From an uncultured Clostridia bacterium (GTDB taxonomy: Bacteria; Bacillota; Clostridia; Oscillospirales; Acutalibacteraceae): a DNA stretch of 64,000 nt. Numbering within the stretch: the stretch's first letter is position 1; the number at the start of each line of letters is the position of its first letter. Below the pieces are notes generated by a model. The model was not told the DNA's origin. It saw nothing but the letters and a program-made list of their open reading frames with translations, and ran no database searches. Shown piece by piece: positions 49,721 to 57,692 of this stretch. The translations under genes and the position numbers were made by a program. The stretch spans positions 124,001 to 188,000 of the forward strand of contig CALEHY010000010.1 of assembly GCA_937876375.1 (NCBI GenBank), given 5' to 3'.

Positions 49721-51658
49721 ATGAATATTACATTAAAAGATGGCTCTGTTTTAGAGTACAACGAGGCTAAAACTGCTGCCGACATTACAAAAGATATTTC
49801 TATGGGATTGTATCGCAATGCAACCTGCTGCAAGATTAATGGCGAGGTTAAGGATTTGCGTACAGTTATTGATACAGATGCTACGCTTGAGATTTTGACC
49901 TTCGATGACAAGGATGGTCAAAAGGCATTTAACCACACAGCATCTCATATTATGGCTCAGGCTGTTAAGAGATTGTATCCAGAAGCAAAGCTTACAATCG
50001 GTCCAGCTATCGACAATGGATTCTACTATGATTTTGACGTAGAAAAGTCATTCTCACCAGAGGATTTGGAAAAAATCGAGGCTGAGATGAAGAAGATTGT
50101 TAAGGAAAATCCAGAGATTGAGCGTTTTGAGCTACCAGTTGACGAGGCTATCGCTCTTATGGAGGAGAAGAATGAGCCTTATAAAGTAGAGCTTATTAAG
50201 GAGCACGCTGACAAGGGTGAGGATATCAGCTTCTACAAACAGGGTGAGTTCACAGAGCTATGTGCTGGTCCACATATTATGGATATTAAGACTGTTAAGG
50301 CATTCAAGCTAACACAGTGCACTGGCGCATATTGGCGTGGCGATGAGAAGAACAAGATGCTCTGCCGTGTATATGGTACAGCGTTTCCAAAGGCTGCTAT
50401 GCTTGAGGAGCATCTAACTGCTCTTGAGGAAGCAAAGAAACGTGACCATAACAAGCTTGGTAGAGAGCTAGAGCTGTTCACAACAGTTGACTATATCGGT
50501 CAAGGTTTGCCAATCCTACTACCAAAGGGAACAAAGATTATCCAGACTCTACAGCGTTGGGTAGAGGATGAAGAGGCAAAGCGTGGCTGGCAGCTAACAA
50601 AGACACCACTTATGGCAAAGTCAGATTTGTACAAGATTTCTGGTCACTGGGATCACTATAAGGACGGTATGTTCGTTATGGGTGATGAGGAAACTGATAA
50701 AGAGGTATTCGCTCTTCGTCCTATGACCTGCCCATTCCAGTATCAAGCATATCTAAACAAGCAGCGTTCATATAGAGATCTTCCTTTGAGATATGACGAG
50801 ACCTCAACTCTATTTAGAAATGAGGCATCTGGTGAGATGCACGGTCTTATTCGTGTTCGTCAGTTCACAATTTCAGAAGGTCACCTAATGTGTCGTCCTG
50901 ATCAGCTAGAGGATGAGTTCAAGGCTTGTCTAGAGCTTACTAACTATATGATGGAGACAATTGGTCTTAAGGAAGACTTAAGCTATCGTTTCTCACAGTG
51001 GGACCCAGAGAATACTGACAAGTATATCGGTACCAAGGAACAGTGGGATGAGGCTCAAGGCGTTATGAAGAAGATTCTTGATGACCTTGGTGTTGAGTAT
51101 GAAATTGGTATCGGTGAGGCTGCATTCTATGGTCCAAAGCTTGATATCCAGATTAAAAATGTATTTGGTAAAGAGGATACTCTTGTTACTATTCAGATTG
51201 ACCAGCTTCTTGCTGAAAAATTTGGTATGGAGTATGTTGATTCTGATGGAGAGAAGAAGAATCCATATATCATCCACAGAACCTCGATCGGTTGCTACGA
51301 GCGTACACTTGCTCTACTTATTGAGAAATATGCTGGTGCGTTCCCAACATGGCTTGCTCCAGTACAGGTAAAATTCCTACCTATCGCTGACAGACACCAG
51401 GATTATGCTAGAGAGATGATGGATAAGCTTCAGGCTATCGGTGTTCGTTGCGAGCTTGATGACAGAAGTGAGAAGATTGGATTTAAGATTCGTTCTGCAC
51501 AGCTAGAGAAGATACCATATATGATTCTTGTTGGTGACAAGGATATCGAGGCTGGCACAATTTCTGTTCGTTCTCGTAAGAATGGTGATGAGGGTGCAAC
51601 CTCTATCAACGATTTCATTCTTCGTATCGCTGATGAAATCGCTACAAAAGCTAGATAA
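49721..51658 (+). CDS. thrS: Threonyl-tRNA synthetase
   Basis: 645 aa. TGS domain (1-63), editing domain (about 65-240) with the metal-type motif HTASHIMAQAV (about 68-78), class II core (about 250-530) with zinc ligands in MTCPFQY, motif 2 FRNEASGEMHGLIRVRQF and motif 3 near IGCYERTLALLIEKYAG, then the anticodon domain. AAGGAG ahead of the ATG. Controlled by the T-box leader. Confidence 0.97.
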   Translation: MNITLKDGSVLEYNEAKTAADITKDISMGLYRNATCCKINGEVKDLRTVIDTDATLEILTFDDKDGQKAFNHTASHIMAQAVKRLYPEAKLTIGPAIDNGFYYDFDVEKSFSPEDLEKIEAEMKKIVKENPEIERFELPVDEAIALMEEKNEPYKVELIKEHADKGEDISFYKQGEFTELCAGPHIMDIKTVKAFKLTQCTGAYWRGDEKNKMLCRVYGTAFPKAAMLEEHLTALEEAKKRDHNKLGRELELFTTVDYIGQGLPILLPKGTKIIQTLQRWVEDEEAKRGWQLTKTPLMAKSDLYKISGHWDHYKDGMFVMGDEETDKEVFALRPMTCPFQYQAYLNKQRSYRDLPLRYDETSTLFRNEASGEMHGLIRVRQFTISEGHLMCRPDQLEDEFKACLELTNYMMETIGLKEDLSYRFSQWDPENTDKYIGTKEQWDEAQGVMKKILDDLGVEYEIGIGEAAFYGPKLDIQIKNVFGKEDTLVTIQIDQLLAEKFGMEYVDSDGEKKNPYIIHRTSIGCYERTLALLIEKYAGAFPTWLAPVQVKFLPIADRHQDYAREMMDKLQAIGVRCELDDRSEKIGFKIRSAQLEKIPYMILVGDKDIEAGTISVRSRKNGDEGATSINDFILRIADEIATKAR

Positions 51659-51669
51659 TAAAACAATGT

Positions 51670-51701
51670 AAGGGAGGAGCGTGCTCCTCCCTTATTTTTT
51701 T
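51670..51701 (+). terminator. Terminator of thrS
   Basis: AAGGGAGGAGC and GCTCCTCCCTT in near-direct contact (loop formed by opening the innermost pairs), then ATTTTTTT. Confidence 0.88.
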
Positions 51702-51717
51702 CCTTGTATAAACAAGA

Positions 51718-51745
51718 AAAGGCTTGGTCATTCGACCAAGCCTTT
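51718..51745 (-). terminator. Terminator of aldehyde dehydrogenase gene
   Basis: AAAGGCTTGGTC and GACCAAGCCTTT, a perfect 12-bp stem with a 4-base loop; TTTTCTTG follows on the reverse strand. Confidence 0.8.
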
Positions 51746-51764
51746 AATAATTATATCTGTTCTA

Positions 51765-53270
51765 TTATAGTAGGCCGTCCCAGGTGTCAACCTCTTTTGC
51801 CTTCATCTCTTCCTCATCGAACCAGTGCTGTGTAACAGACTTGCTCTCTGTAAAGAATCTGTAAGCATCCTTACCTAGACAGTGTAGGTCACCAAAGAAG
51901 CTCTGCTTGTGACCAGAGAATGGGATAAATCCTACTGGTACTGGAATACCAACATTGATACCAACCTGACCACCATCAGTGTATCTAGCAAACTGACGAG
52001 CATAGTAACCACTCTGTGTGTAGATAACAGAGCCGTTAGCATATGGGTTAGCGTTCATAAGTGCTAGACCCTCGTCAAAATCCTTAACTCTCTTGATGCA
52101 GAGAACTGGACCGAATACCTCATCACGACCGATAGTCATATCCTCTGTAACATTGTCGAATACAGTAGGACCAACAAAGTAACCATCCTTGCACTCCTCT
52201 GGGAGCTCTGGGTTACGACCATCAACAACAAGTGTAGCACCCTCGTTGATACCCTTTTCGATATCAGCAAGCACTTCCTTGTAGTGCTTTTCGTATGTGA
52301 TAGGGCCAAGACGAGTGCTCTTGTCCCAAGCTAGACCACAGTTTACAGATGCAACCTGCTTCTTTAGCTCTGCAACGAACTTGTCAGCGATAGAATCCTG
52401 AACAACACAGCATGATAGAGCCATGCATCTCTGTCCACCACAGCCGAATGCTGAGTTGATAACGCCAGCAACTGTTCTCTCTAGTGCACAATCCTCTAGT
52501 ACAAGAGCATGGTTCTTTGCTTGGCAAAGAGCCTGGCATCTCTTACCAGTTGATGCAGCCTTCTCATAAATCTTTAGACCTACTGGAGTAGATCCAACGA
52601 ATGTGATACCCTTAACGTCTGGGTGCTCTAGTATAGTGTTGATCTCATTTCTTGAGCAAGTAACGATATTTACAACACCGTCAGGCATACCAGCTTCCTT
52701 GTATAGCTTTGCGATGGCCATAGCTGTTCTTGGAGTGAGTGAAGCAGCCTTTAGCACGATTGTGTTACCACATGCAACACAAACTGGAACCATCCAACCG
52801 AATGGAATCATAGCAGGGAAGTTAACTGGAACGATACCAGCAAACACACCCATAGGCTCACGATATTTTACTGTATCAAAGCCTGTTGATGCGTCCATAA
52901 GGCTTTCACCCATCAATAGTGATGGAGCCTGAGTAGCAAGCTCTGTGCCCTCAAGTGCCTTGCCAACGTCACCAGCAGCCTCTGCCCATGTCTTACCATT
53001 TTCTTCGCAAACAAGCATTGTTAACTCGTCCATATGCTCGATAAGTAGCTCTCTAACCTTGAAGAGAATCTGTGATCTCTTTCTTGCTGGAGTAGCTCTC
53101 CATGCTGGATAAGCAGCCTTGGCAGCCTCGATAGCCTCTAAAACCTCGTCGTTAGTACAGCATGGAGCCTGTCCTGTAACTGCACCAGTTGATGGGTTAT
53201 GGAGATCGTACCAGATTTCTGCCTTTGAGTCCTTGAACTCATTGTTTACAAAATACTGAAGCTTTTCCAT
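51765..53270 (-). CDS. CoA-acylating methylmalonate-semialdehyde-type dehydrogenase
   Basis: 501 aa, aldehyde dehydrogenase superfamily, MmsA/IolA group. IVPVNFPAMIPFGWMVPVC (about 144-162) is the group's NFP segment in place of the usual NFP(L)W, and CGGQRCMALS (about 280-289) has the catalytic Cys. Known members oxidise methylmalonate or malonate semialdehyde to propionyl- or acetyl-CoA in valine or inositol breakdown. No valine- or inositol-pathway gene is near, so its substrate here is uncertain. Its own unit, divergent from metY; RBS AGAGGT. Confidence 0.88.
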   Translation of the reverse strand: MEKLQYFVNNEFKDSKAEIWYDLHNPSTGAVTGQAPCCTNDEVLEAIEAAKAAYPAWRATPARKRSQILFKVRELLIEHMDELTMLVCEENGKTWAEAAGDVGKALEGTELATQAPSLLMGESLMDASTGFDTVKYREPMGVFAGIVPVNFPAMIPFGWMVPVCVACGNTIVLKAASLTPRTAMAIAKLYKEAGMPDGVVNIVTCSRNEINTILEHPDVKGITFVGSTPVGLKIYEKAASTGKRCQALCQAKNHALVLEDCALERTVAGVINSAFGCGGQRCMALSCCVVQDSIADKFVAELKKQVASVNCGLAWDKSTRLGPITYEKHYKEVLADIEKGINEGATLVVDGRNPELPEECKDGYFVGPTVFDNVTEDMTIGRDEVFGPVLCIKRVKDFDEGLALMNANPYANGSVIYTQSGYYARQFARYTDGGQVGINVGIPVPVGFIPFSGHKQSFFGDLHCLGKDAYRFFTESKSVTQHWFDEEEMKAKEVDTWDGLL

Positions 53271-53400
53271 AATAGTACCTCTTTATTATATGTATTTTAT
53301 TTCTTGTATATATTATCATTATATCTTGTCAATTTCAATACTTTATCAAAAGATTTTAAAGAGGAAATGAAAAAATTTTCGTCTTTTTACTAAAAACCTA

Positions 53401-53429
53401 TTGACATACTAGGTATTGAATGTTATTAT
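53401..53429 (+). promoter_or_regulatory. Promoter of metY with overlapping repeats
   Basis: TTGACA (53401-53406), 17 bases, TATTAT (53424-53429). ACTAGGTATTGAATG (53408-53422), in the spacer, recurs as ACTATGTATTGAAAG (53454-53468) in the leader, a possible pair of operator sites. Confidence 0.75.
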
Positions 53430-53479
53430 ATGAAAAACAAAACCTACAAAAACACTATGTATTGAAAGGATATATTATT

Positions 53480-54760
53480 ATGGGAAAGAATTTTAGATTT
53501 GAAACATTACAGTTACATGTTGGCCAAGAAGCTCCAGATCCTGCTACTGATTCTAGAGCAGTACCTATTTATCAGACTACTTCGTATGTGTTTAGGGATT
53601 CTGATCATGCCCAGGCAAGATTTAATCTTACCGACGCAGGCAATATATATGGCAGATTAACTAATTCTACTCAGGACGTTTTTGAAAAACGTATTGCTGC
53701 CCTAGAGGGTGGTGTAGCTGCTTTGGCAACAGCATCAGGTGCTGCTGCACTTGCATATACATTCCAAGCCCTTGCAAAGAATGGTGACCACATTGTTGCT
53801 GCAAAAACTATTTATGGTGGAACATATAATTATCTTGTGCACACAATCGCAGATAGAGGAGTTAGCACAACTTTCGTTGATCCAGATGATATCTCTAATT
53901 TTGAAAATGCAATCCAAGATAATACAAAGGCTGTGTTTATCGAGACACTTGGCAATCCTAATTCTAATATCATTGATATTAAGGCTGTTGCAGAGGTTGC
54001 TCATAAGCATAATATCCCACTTGTTGTTGATGACACATTCACAACACCATATTTGCTTCGACCATTTGAGCTAGGTGCTGATATTGTTGCTTGCTCTGCT
54101 ACAAAATTCCTTGGTGGTCATGGTACAACTCTTGGTGGTGTGATAGTAGATAGTGGCAATTTTGATTGGGCAAAATCTGGCAAATTTCCACAGTTTTCAG
54201 AGCCAAACCCATCATATCATGGTGTGAGATTTACTGATGCAGCTGGTCCAGCAGCGTTTGTGACATATATTAGAGCAATTATCTTGAGAGATACTGGTGC
54301 TGCTATATCCCCATTTAATGCATTCCTACTCCTACAAGGTGTTGAGACATTGTCATTAAGAGTTGACAGACATATCGAGAATACAAAGAAGGTGCTTGAT
54401 TTTCTATCAACTCATCCATTAGTAGAAAAGGTTAATCATCCATCACTTGATGATAAGTATAAGACATTATATAACGAGTATTTTCCAAATGGAGCAGGCT
54501 CAATATTCACATTCGATATAAAGGGAGGAGAAAAGGAGGCAAAGAAGTTTATTGACTCTTTACAGATATTCTCTATCCTTGCTAATGTTGCTGATGCAAA
54601 ATCATTAGTTATTCATCCAGCAACAACAACTCATTCACAGCTATCTCCAGAGGAGCTAGCAGAGCAGAATATCAAGCCTAGTACAATAAGATTGTCTATT
54701 GGTATCGAGCATGTTGACGATATTATTGAAGATTTGGCACAAGCATTCGATAAGGTATAA
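53480..54760 (+). CDS. metY: O-acetylhomoserine sulfhydrylase (homocysteine synthase)
   Basis: 426 aa, Cys/Met-metabolism PLP family. Makes homocysteine from O-acetylhomoserine and sulfide. RFETLQLHVGQEAPDPATDS (5-24) is the opening of the MetY group; SATKFLGGHGTTLGG (about 204-218) holds the PLP lysine. The LSPEELAEQNIKPSTIRLSI end also fits MetY. The start at 53480 is preferred (AAAGGATAT upstream); a longer in-frame opening from 53420 runs through the -10 box. Single gene with promoter and terminator; neighbouring TetR converges on it. Confidence 0.93.
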   Translation: MGKNFRFETLQLHVGQEAPDPATDSRAVPIYQTTSYVFRDSDHAQARFNLTDAGNIYGRLTNSTQDVFEKRIAALEGGVAALATASGAAALAYTFQALAKNGDHIVAAKTIYGGTYNYLVHTIADRGVSTTFVDPDDISNFENAIQDNTKAVFIETLGNPNSNIIDIKAVAEVAHKHNIPLVVDDTFTTPYLLRPFELGADIVACSATKFLGGHGTTLGGVIVDSGNFDWAKSGKFPQFSEPNPSYHGVRFTDAAGPAAFVTYIRAIILRDTGAAISPFNAFLLLQGVETLSLRVDRHIENTKKVLDFLSTHPLVEKVNHPSLDDKYKTLYNEYFPNGAGSIFTFDIKGGEKEAKKFIDSLQIFSILANVADAKSLVIHPATTTHSQLSPEELAEQNIKPSTIRLSIGIEHVDDIIEDLAQAFDKV

Positions 54761-54764
54761 AAAT

Positions 54765-54796
54765 AAAAGGTCACTAGTTTTTCTAGTGACCTTTTT
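54765..54796. terminator. Bidirectional terminator between metY and tetR
   Basis: AAAGGTCACTAG pairs with CTAGTGACCTTT, a 12-bp stem with a 5-base T loop, A's before and T's after. Confidence 0.88.
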
Positions 54797-54798
54797 AC

Positions 54799-55323
54799 TT
54801 ATTGTGCTGAAGAAAGTTTGTGGATGATGTCCTTTATCATTGTGTAAAAATCAGGTTCATCATTCTTTAACTCACGGATGATGAATCCGATTAATGCGTA
54901 TGCATATACATTGATTGCAAAATCGATATGCTCATCCATTCTAGCTTTGTTCTTTGATAAGAAATATTCCTTTGAAAAATCATAAATGCTGTTGTATAAA
55001 AGGGAATATACATATATGAAATATTTTGAGTTAAGACATTTTTTAAGGAATACACCATATTTTTTGAATACAGCTTCGTATAACACTAATGCGTCCTGCC
55101 AGCTGTTGTACTTTGTCATATTGCTGATGATATCCTTTGTTTCGCTCTCGAATGCCCATTTTAGCATTTCATCGATATCCTTGAAATGATAGTAGAATGT
55201 TTGTCTGCTAATCTGACATTCGTCAACGATATCAGTAATAGAGATTTTTTCTACGTCATTTTCCTTTTCGTTAGATAATTTTAGGAATGCATCGATGATT
55301 AAATCCTTTGTTTTTGTAGCCAT
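54799..55323 (-). CDS. TetR-family regulator
   Basis: 174 aa. The N-terminal helix-turn-helix spans residues about 8-55 (ISITDIVDECQISRQTFYYH, the TetR recognition region). The C-terminal part is helical with KKCLNSKYFIYVYSLLYNSI and resembles the TetR group related to DhaS, where the C-domain binds a ligand or a partner. Own promoter. Target unknown; metY, convergent, is not an obvious one. RBS AAAGGT. Confidence 0.9.
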   Translation of the reverse strand: MATKTKDLIIDAFLKLSNEKENDVEKISITDIVDECQISRQTFYYHFKDIDEMLKWAFESETKDIISNMTKYNSWQDALVLYEAVFKKYGVFLKKCLNSKYFIYVYSLLYNSIYDFSKEYFLSKNKARMDEHIDFAINVYAYALIGFIIRELKNDEPDFYTMIKDIIHKLSSAQ

Positions 55324-55365
55324 TTTTGTATACCTTTCAGCAAATAATTCTTCTCTTTATTAGGT

Positions 55366-55394
55366 AGTATAACATTAAAAAAATGGCTCTGCAA
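55366..55394 (-). promoter_or_regulatory. Promoter of tetR
   Basis: Reverse strand TTGCAG (55394-55389), 17 bases, TATACT (55371-55366). It lies in the gap after hypE, in which no strong terminator is seen. Confidence 0.65.
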
Positions 55395-55451
55395 CATAAA
55401 CAAACCTTTATCGTTTGATTTCGTACGTTTTTTACAAAAATGTTAAAAACT

Positions 55452-56432
55452 CTAGCAAATTCTAGGCAAACCCTCGCCAATTAGTTGATTAACTTTCTTT
55501 TTTCCACCCAGTGCAGTGGTAACTGTTACACCTTGTCCGTGCTCAACGGCGCCTATTATTGTGGCATTTTCGCCATATTTTGATGATTTGATTATCTCTA
55601 CAGCTTCATCTGCTTGATGAGCTGGTACAATGGCTACTAGCTTGCCCTCATTACCCATATGCATTATGTTGAGCCCTAGTATTTTTGCGAACGCTCTGAC
55701 GTCATCATTTACTGGTATGTCGTTTTCGTTAATATTGATTGCAACCCTTGATGCATTTGCTAGTTCGTTTAGAACAGTACCTAGTCCACCTCTAGTTACA
55801 TCACGCATACAGTGAATTTCAATACCAGCTTTCAGCATCTTCTGTACCATTTCGCATAGTGGGGCATTGTCTGACTGGATATTGTTTTCGATACCCATTC
55901 TAGCAGATAGGATAGTAGCGTGATGGTCGCCCATATTGCCACTAACTATCACAGCATCACCCTCACGAAGATTTGTTGATACTATATCTGTGCTCTCTTT
56001 AACAAATCCAACACCGGCAGTGTTGATATACACGCCACCGTTACCCTCAATAACCTTTGTGTCACCAGCAACGACAGTAACGCCAGCCTCTTTTGCTGTT
56101 TGTGCCATAGATATAACTATTTGCTCTAAGGTGTCAGTGTCAGCACCTTCCTCAATAATGAATGCAGAGGTGATATATTTTGGCGTAGCACCACGCATTA
56201 ATAGGTCGTTGACTGTGCCACATACAGCAAGTCTGCCTATATCTCCACCCTTAAATATTAGTGGTGTGACAACAAAGCTGTCAGTAGTAATAGCGATTTT
56301 GCTATTGCCAGTAACTACAGCACTGTCCTCCATCATATTTAGTATTGGGTTAGAAAAATGCTTTGCAAATATTTTGTCGATTAGCTCGCTAGTGGATTTG
56401 CCACCACTACCGTGTGAAAGTGTGATTTTCAT
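55452..56432 (-). CDS. hypE: Hydrogenase maturation protein HypE
   Basis: 326 aa. Dehydrates the carbamoyl group received from HypF into a Cys-bound thiocyanate, the source of the CN ligands of the NiFe site. LSHGSGGKST near the start is the PurM-like ATP-binding loop. The last residues are PRIC (323-326), whose terminal Cys carries the thiocarbamate/thiocyanate. Its ribosome site lies in the last codons of hypD, two bases before its own ATG. Last gene of the ech-hyp run. Confidence 0.97.
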   Translation of the reverse strand: MKITLSHGSGGKSTSELIDKIFAKHFSNPILNMMEDSAVVTGNSKIAITTDSFVVTPLIFKGGDIGRLAVCGTVNDLLMRGATPKYITSAFIIEEGADTDTLEQIVISMAQTAKEAGVTVVAGDTKVIEGNGGVYINTAGVGFVKESTDIVSTNLREGDAVIVSGNMGDHHATILSARMGIENNIQSDNAPLCEMVQKMLKAGIEIHCMRDVTRGGLGTVLNELANASRVAININENDIPVNDDVRAFAKILGLNIMHMGNEGKLVAIVPAHQADEAVEIIKSSKYGENATIIGAVEHGQGVTVTTALGGKKKVNQLIGEGLPRIC

Positions 56433-56434
56433 AG

Positions 56435-57472
56435 TTAACCTCTGTTGTTTGTTAGATAGTTAAAGCATGAGCCCTCATTAGACACCATACAAGCACCCTT
56501 TGGGCTTTCTGGTGTACAGATTTTGCCGTATAGAGGGCATTCGTTTGGCTTTTTCTTGCCAGTGATTACCTCACCACAAGAACAACCATTTTTGTGTGAA
56601 AAATCGTTTGTTAGGTTTTTGCTACCTGCGTCGTACTGGCTGTATTCAGCCTTTAGTACCATACCGGAGTCCTTGATTATTCCAAGTCCTCTCCAAGCAG
56701 CATCATATGGCTCAAAATATTTTGTAACAAGGTCGTATGCCTTGCTGTTTTTTTCTTCGTTTACAACGGATTTGTACAGATTGAGCACCTTGCCCTGACC
56801 CTTTAGCTTAACGAGGGCATAGATGGACGCTAGTATCTCTTCTGCGTTGAAGCCACTTACCACGAATGGTAGAGAATATTCGCTTGCCAAATCATCGAAC
56901 GCTTTGCTACCAGTGATAACAGCAACGTGTCCTGGTGCAATAAATCCGTCAACGCTATTGTCATCATCGCATATTGTTTTGATAACATTAGGCATTGTTT
57001 TTAATGCTGATAATATTTTTAAATTACTAATATTATTTTCTATAATACTATCTATTAGTAGAGCATATGCTGGTGTGGTTGTTTCAAATCCAACAGCAGC
57101 AAAAACGAAACTCTTGTCTGGTTCATTTTGTGCTAGGGTGATTGCTTCCATAGGGGAGTACACCATACGGATATCTGCACCATCGCTCTTAATATCTTTT
57201 AGTGCGTGCCTTGAGCCTGGCACTCGTATCATATCTCCAAATGTTACGATAGTGCTGCCGTCAAGCGCTAGCTCGCATAATCTGTCTACATAATCGCTGA
57301 CAGTAACACATACTGGACAGCCTGGTCCACTGATTAGATGGATTTTGTCACTAATTAGGGATGGTATAGCATTTTCAGCTATAGATGCTGTGTGAGTGCC
57401 ACACACCTCCATTAGTGTTATATCTTCGCCATCATATTCCTTCAAAAACTTGAGCACGTCGTTTATGTTCAT
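56435..57472 (-). CDS. hypD: Hydrogenase maturation protein HypD
   Basis: 345 aa. Iron-sulfur scaffold on which, with HypC, the Fe(CN)2CO unit is built. MEVCGTHT (21-28) and GPGCPVCV (49-56) are the Fe/redox Cys motifs. The C-terminal cluster-binding Cys set appears in NGCSCGEV, ECPLYGKIC, GACMV and SNEGSC (about 300-340). The start overlaps the hypC stop (TAATG). Confidence 0.97.
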   Translation of the reverse strand: MNINDVLKFLKEYDGEDITLMEVCGTHTASIAENAIPSLISDKIHLISGPGCPVCVTVSDYVDRLCELALDGSTIVTFGDMIRVPGSRHALKDIKSDGADIRMVYSPMEAITLAQNEPDKSFVFAAVGFETTTPAYALLIDSIIENNISNLKILSALKTMPNVIKTICDDDNSVDGFIAPGHVAVITGSKAFDDLASEYSLPFVVSGFNAEEILASIYALVKLKGQGKVLNLYKSVVNEEKNSKAYDLVTKYFEPYDAAWRGLGIIKDSGMVLKAEYSQYDAGSKNLTNDFSHKNGCSCGEVITGKKKPNECPLYGKICTPESPKGACMVSNEGSCFNYLTNNRG

Positions 57473-57690
57473 TATACTCCCAGTGCCTCCAAATCATTGA
57501 ATAGGTTCACCATATATTTTGCTTCGTCCTCTGGCAAAACTTGGATAACTAGTCCAGCGTGTACTAGCACCCAGTCACCAATCTTTGCCTCAACGATACC
57601 AATGTTAGCGTGTGTGATATTTGATGAATATTCTATTGTTGCGTCGTTACCATTAATCTCGATAATTTTTCCTGGTGCAGCAACACACAT
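57472..57690 (-). CDS. hypC: Hydrogenase maturation chaperone HypC
   Basis: 72 aa. Carries the Fe(CN)2CO group from HypD to the large subunit. MCVAAPGKI, with Cys2 as the essential ligand, marks the start, so the ATG at 57690 is right rather than a Met 20 codons upstream. GDWVLVHAGLVIQVL is the family's core. Two bases after hypF, whose last codons hold its GGAGG ribosome site. Confidence 0.96.
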   Translation of the reverse strand: MCVAAPGKIIEINGNDATIEYSSNITHANIGIVEAKIGDWVLVHAGLVIQVLPEDEAKYMVNLFNDLEALGV

Positions 57691-57692
57691 AT

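Noticed and set aside
53420..53479. Upstream in-frame start for metY
   Set aside because: It would place the start inside the -10 region of the promoter; the ATG at 53480 has a ribosome site and the conserved N-terminus.
55324..55451. Terminator after hypE
   Set aside because: Only a weak A/T stem (GTTTTT/AAAAAC) was found; not enough to call.
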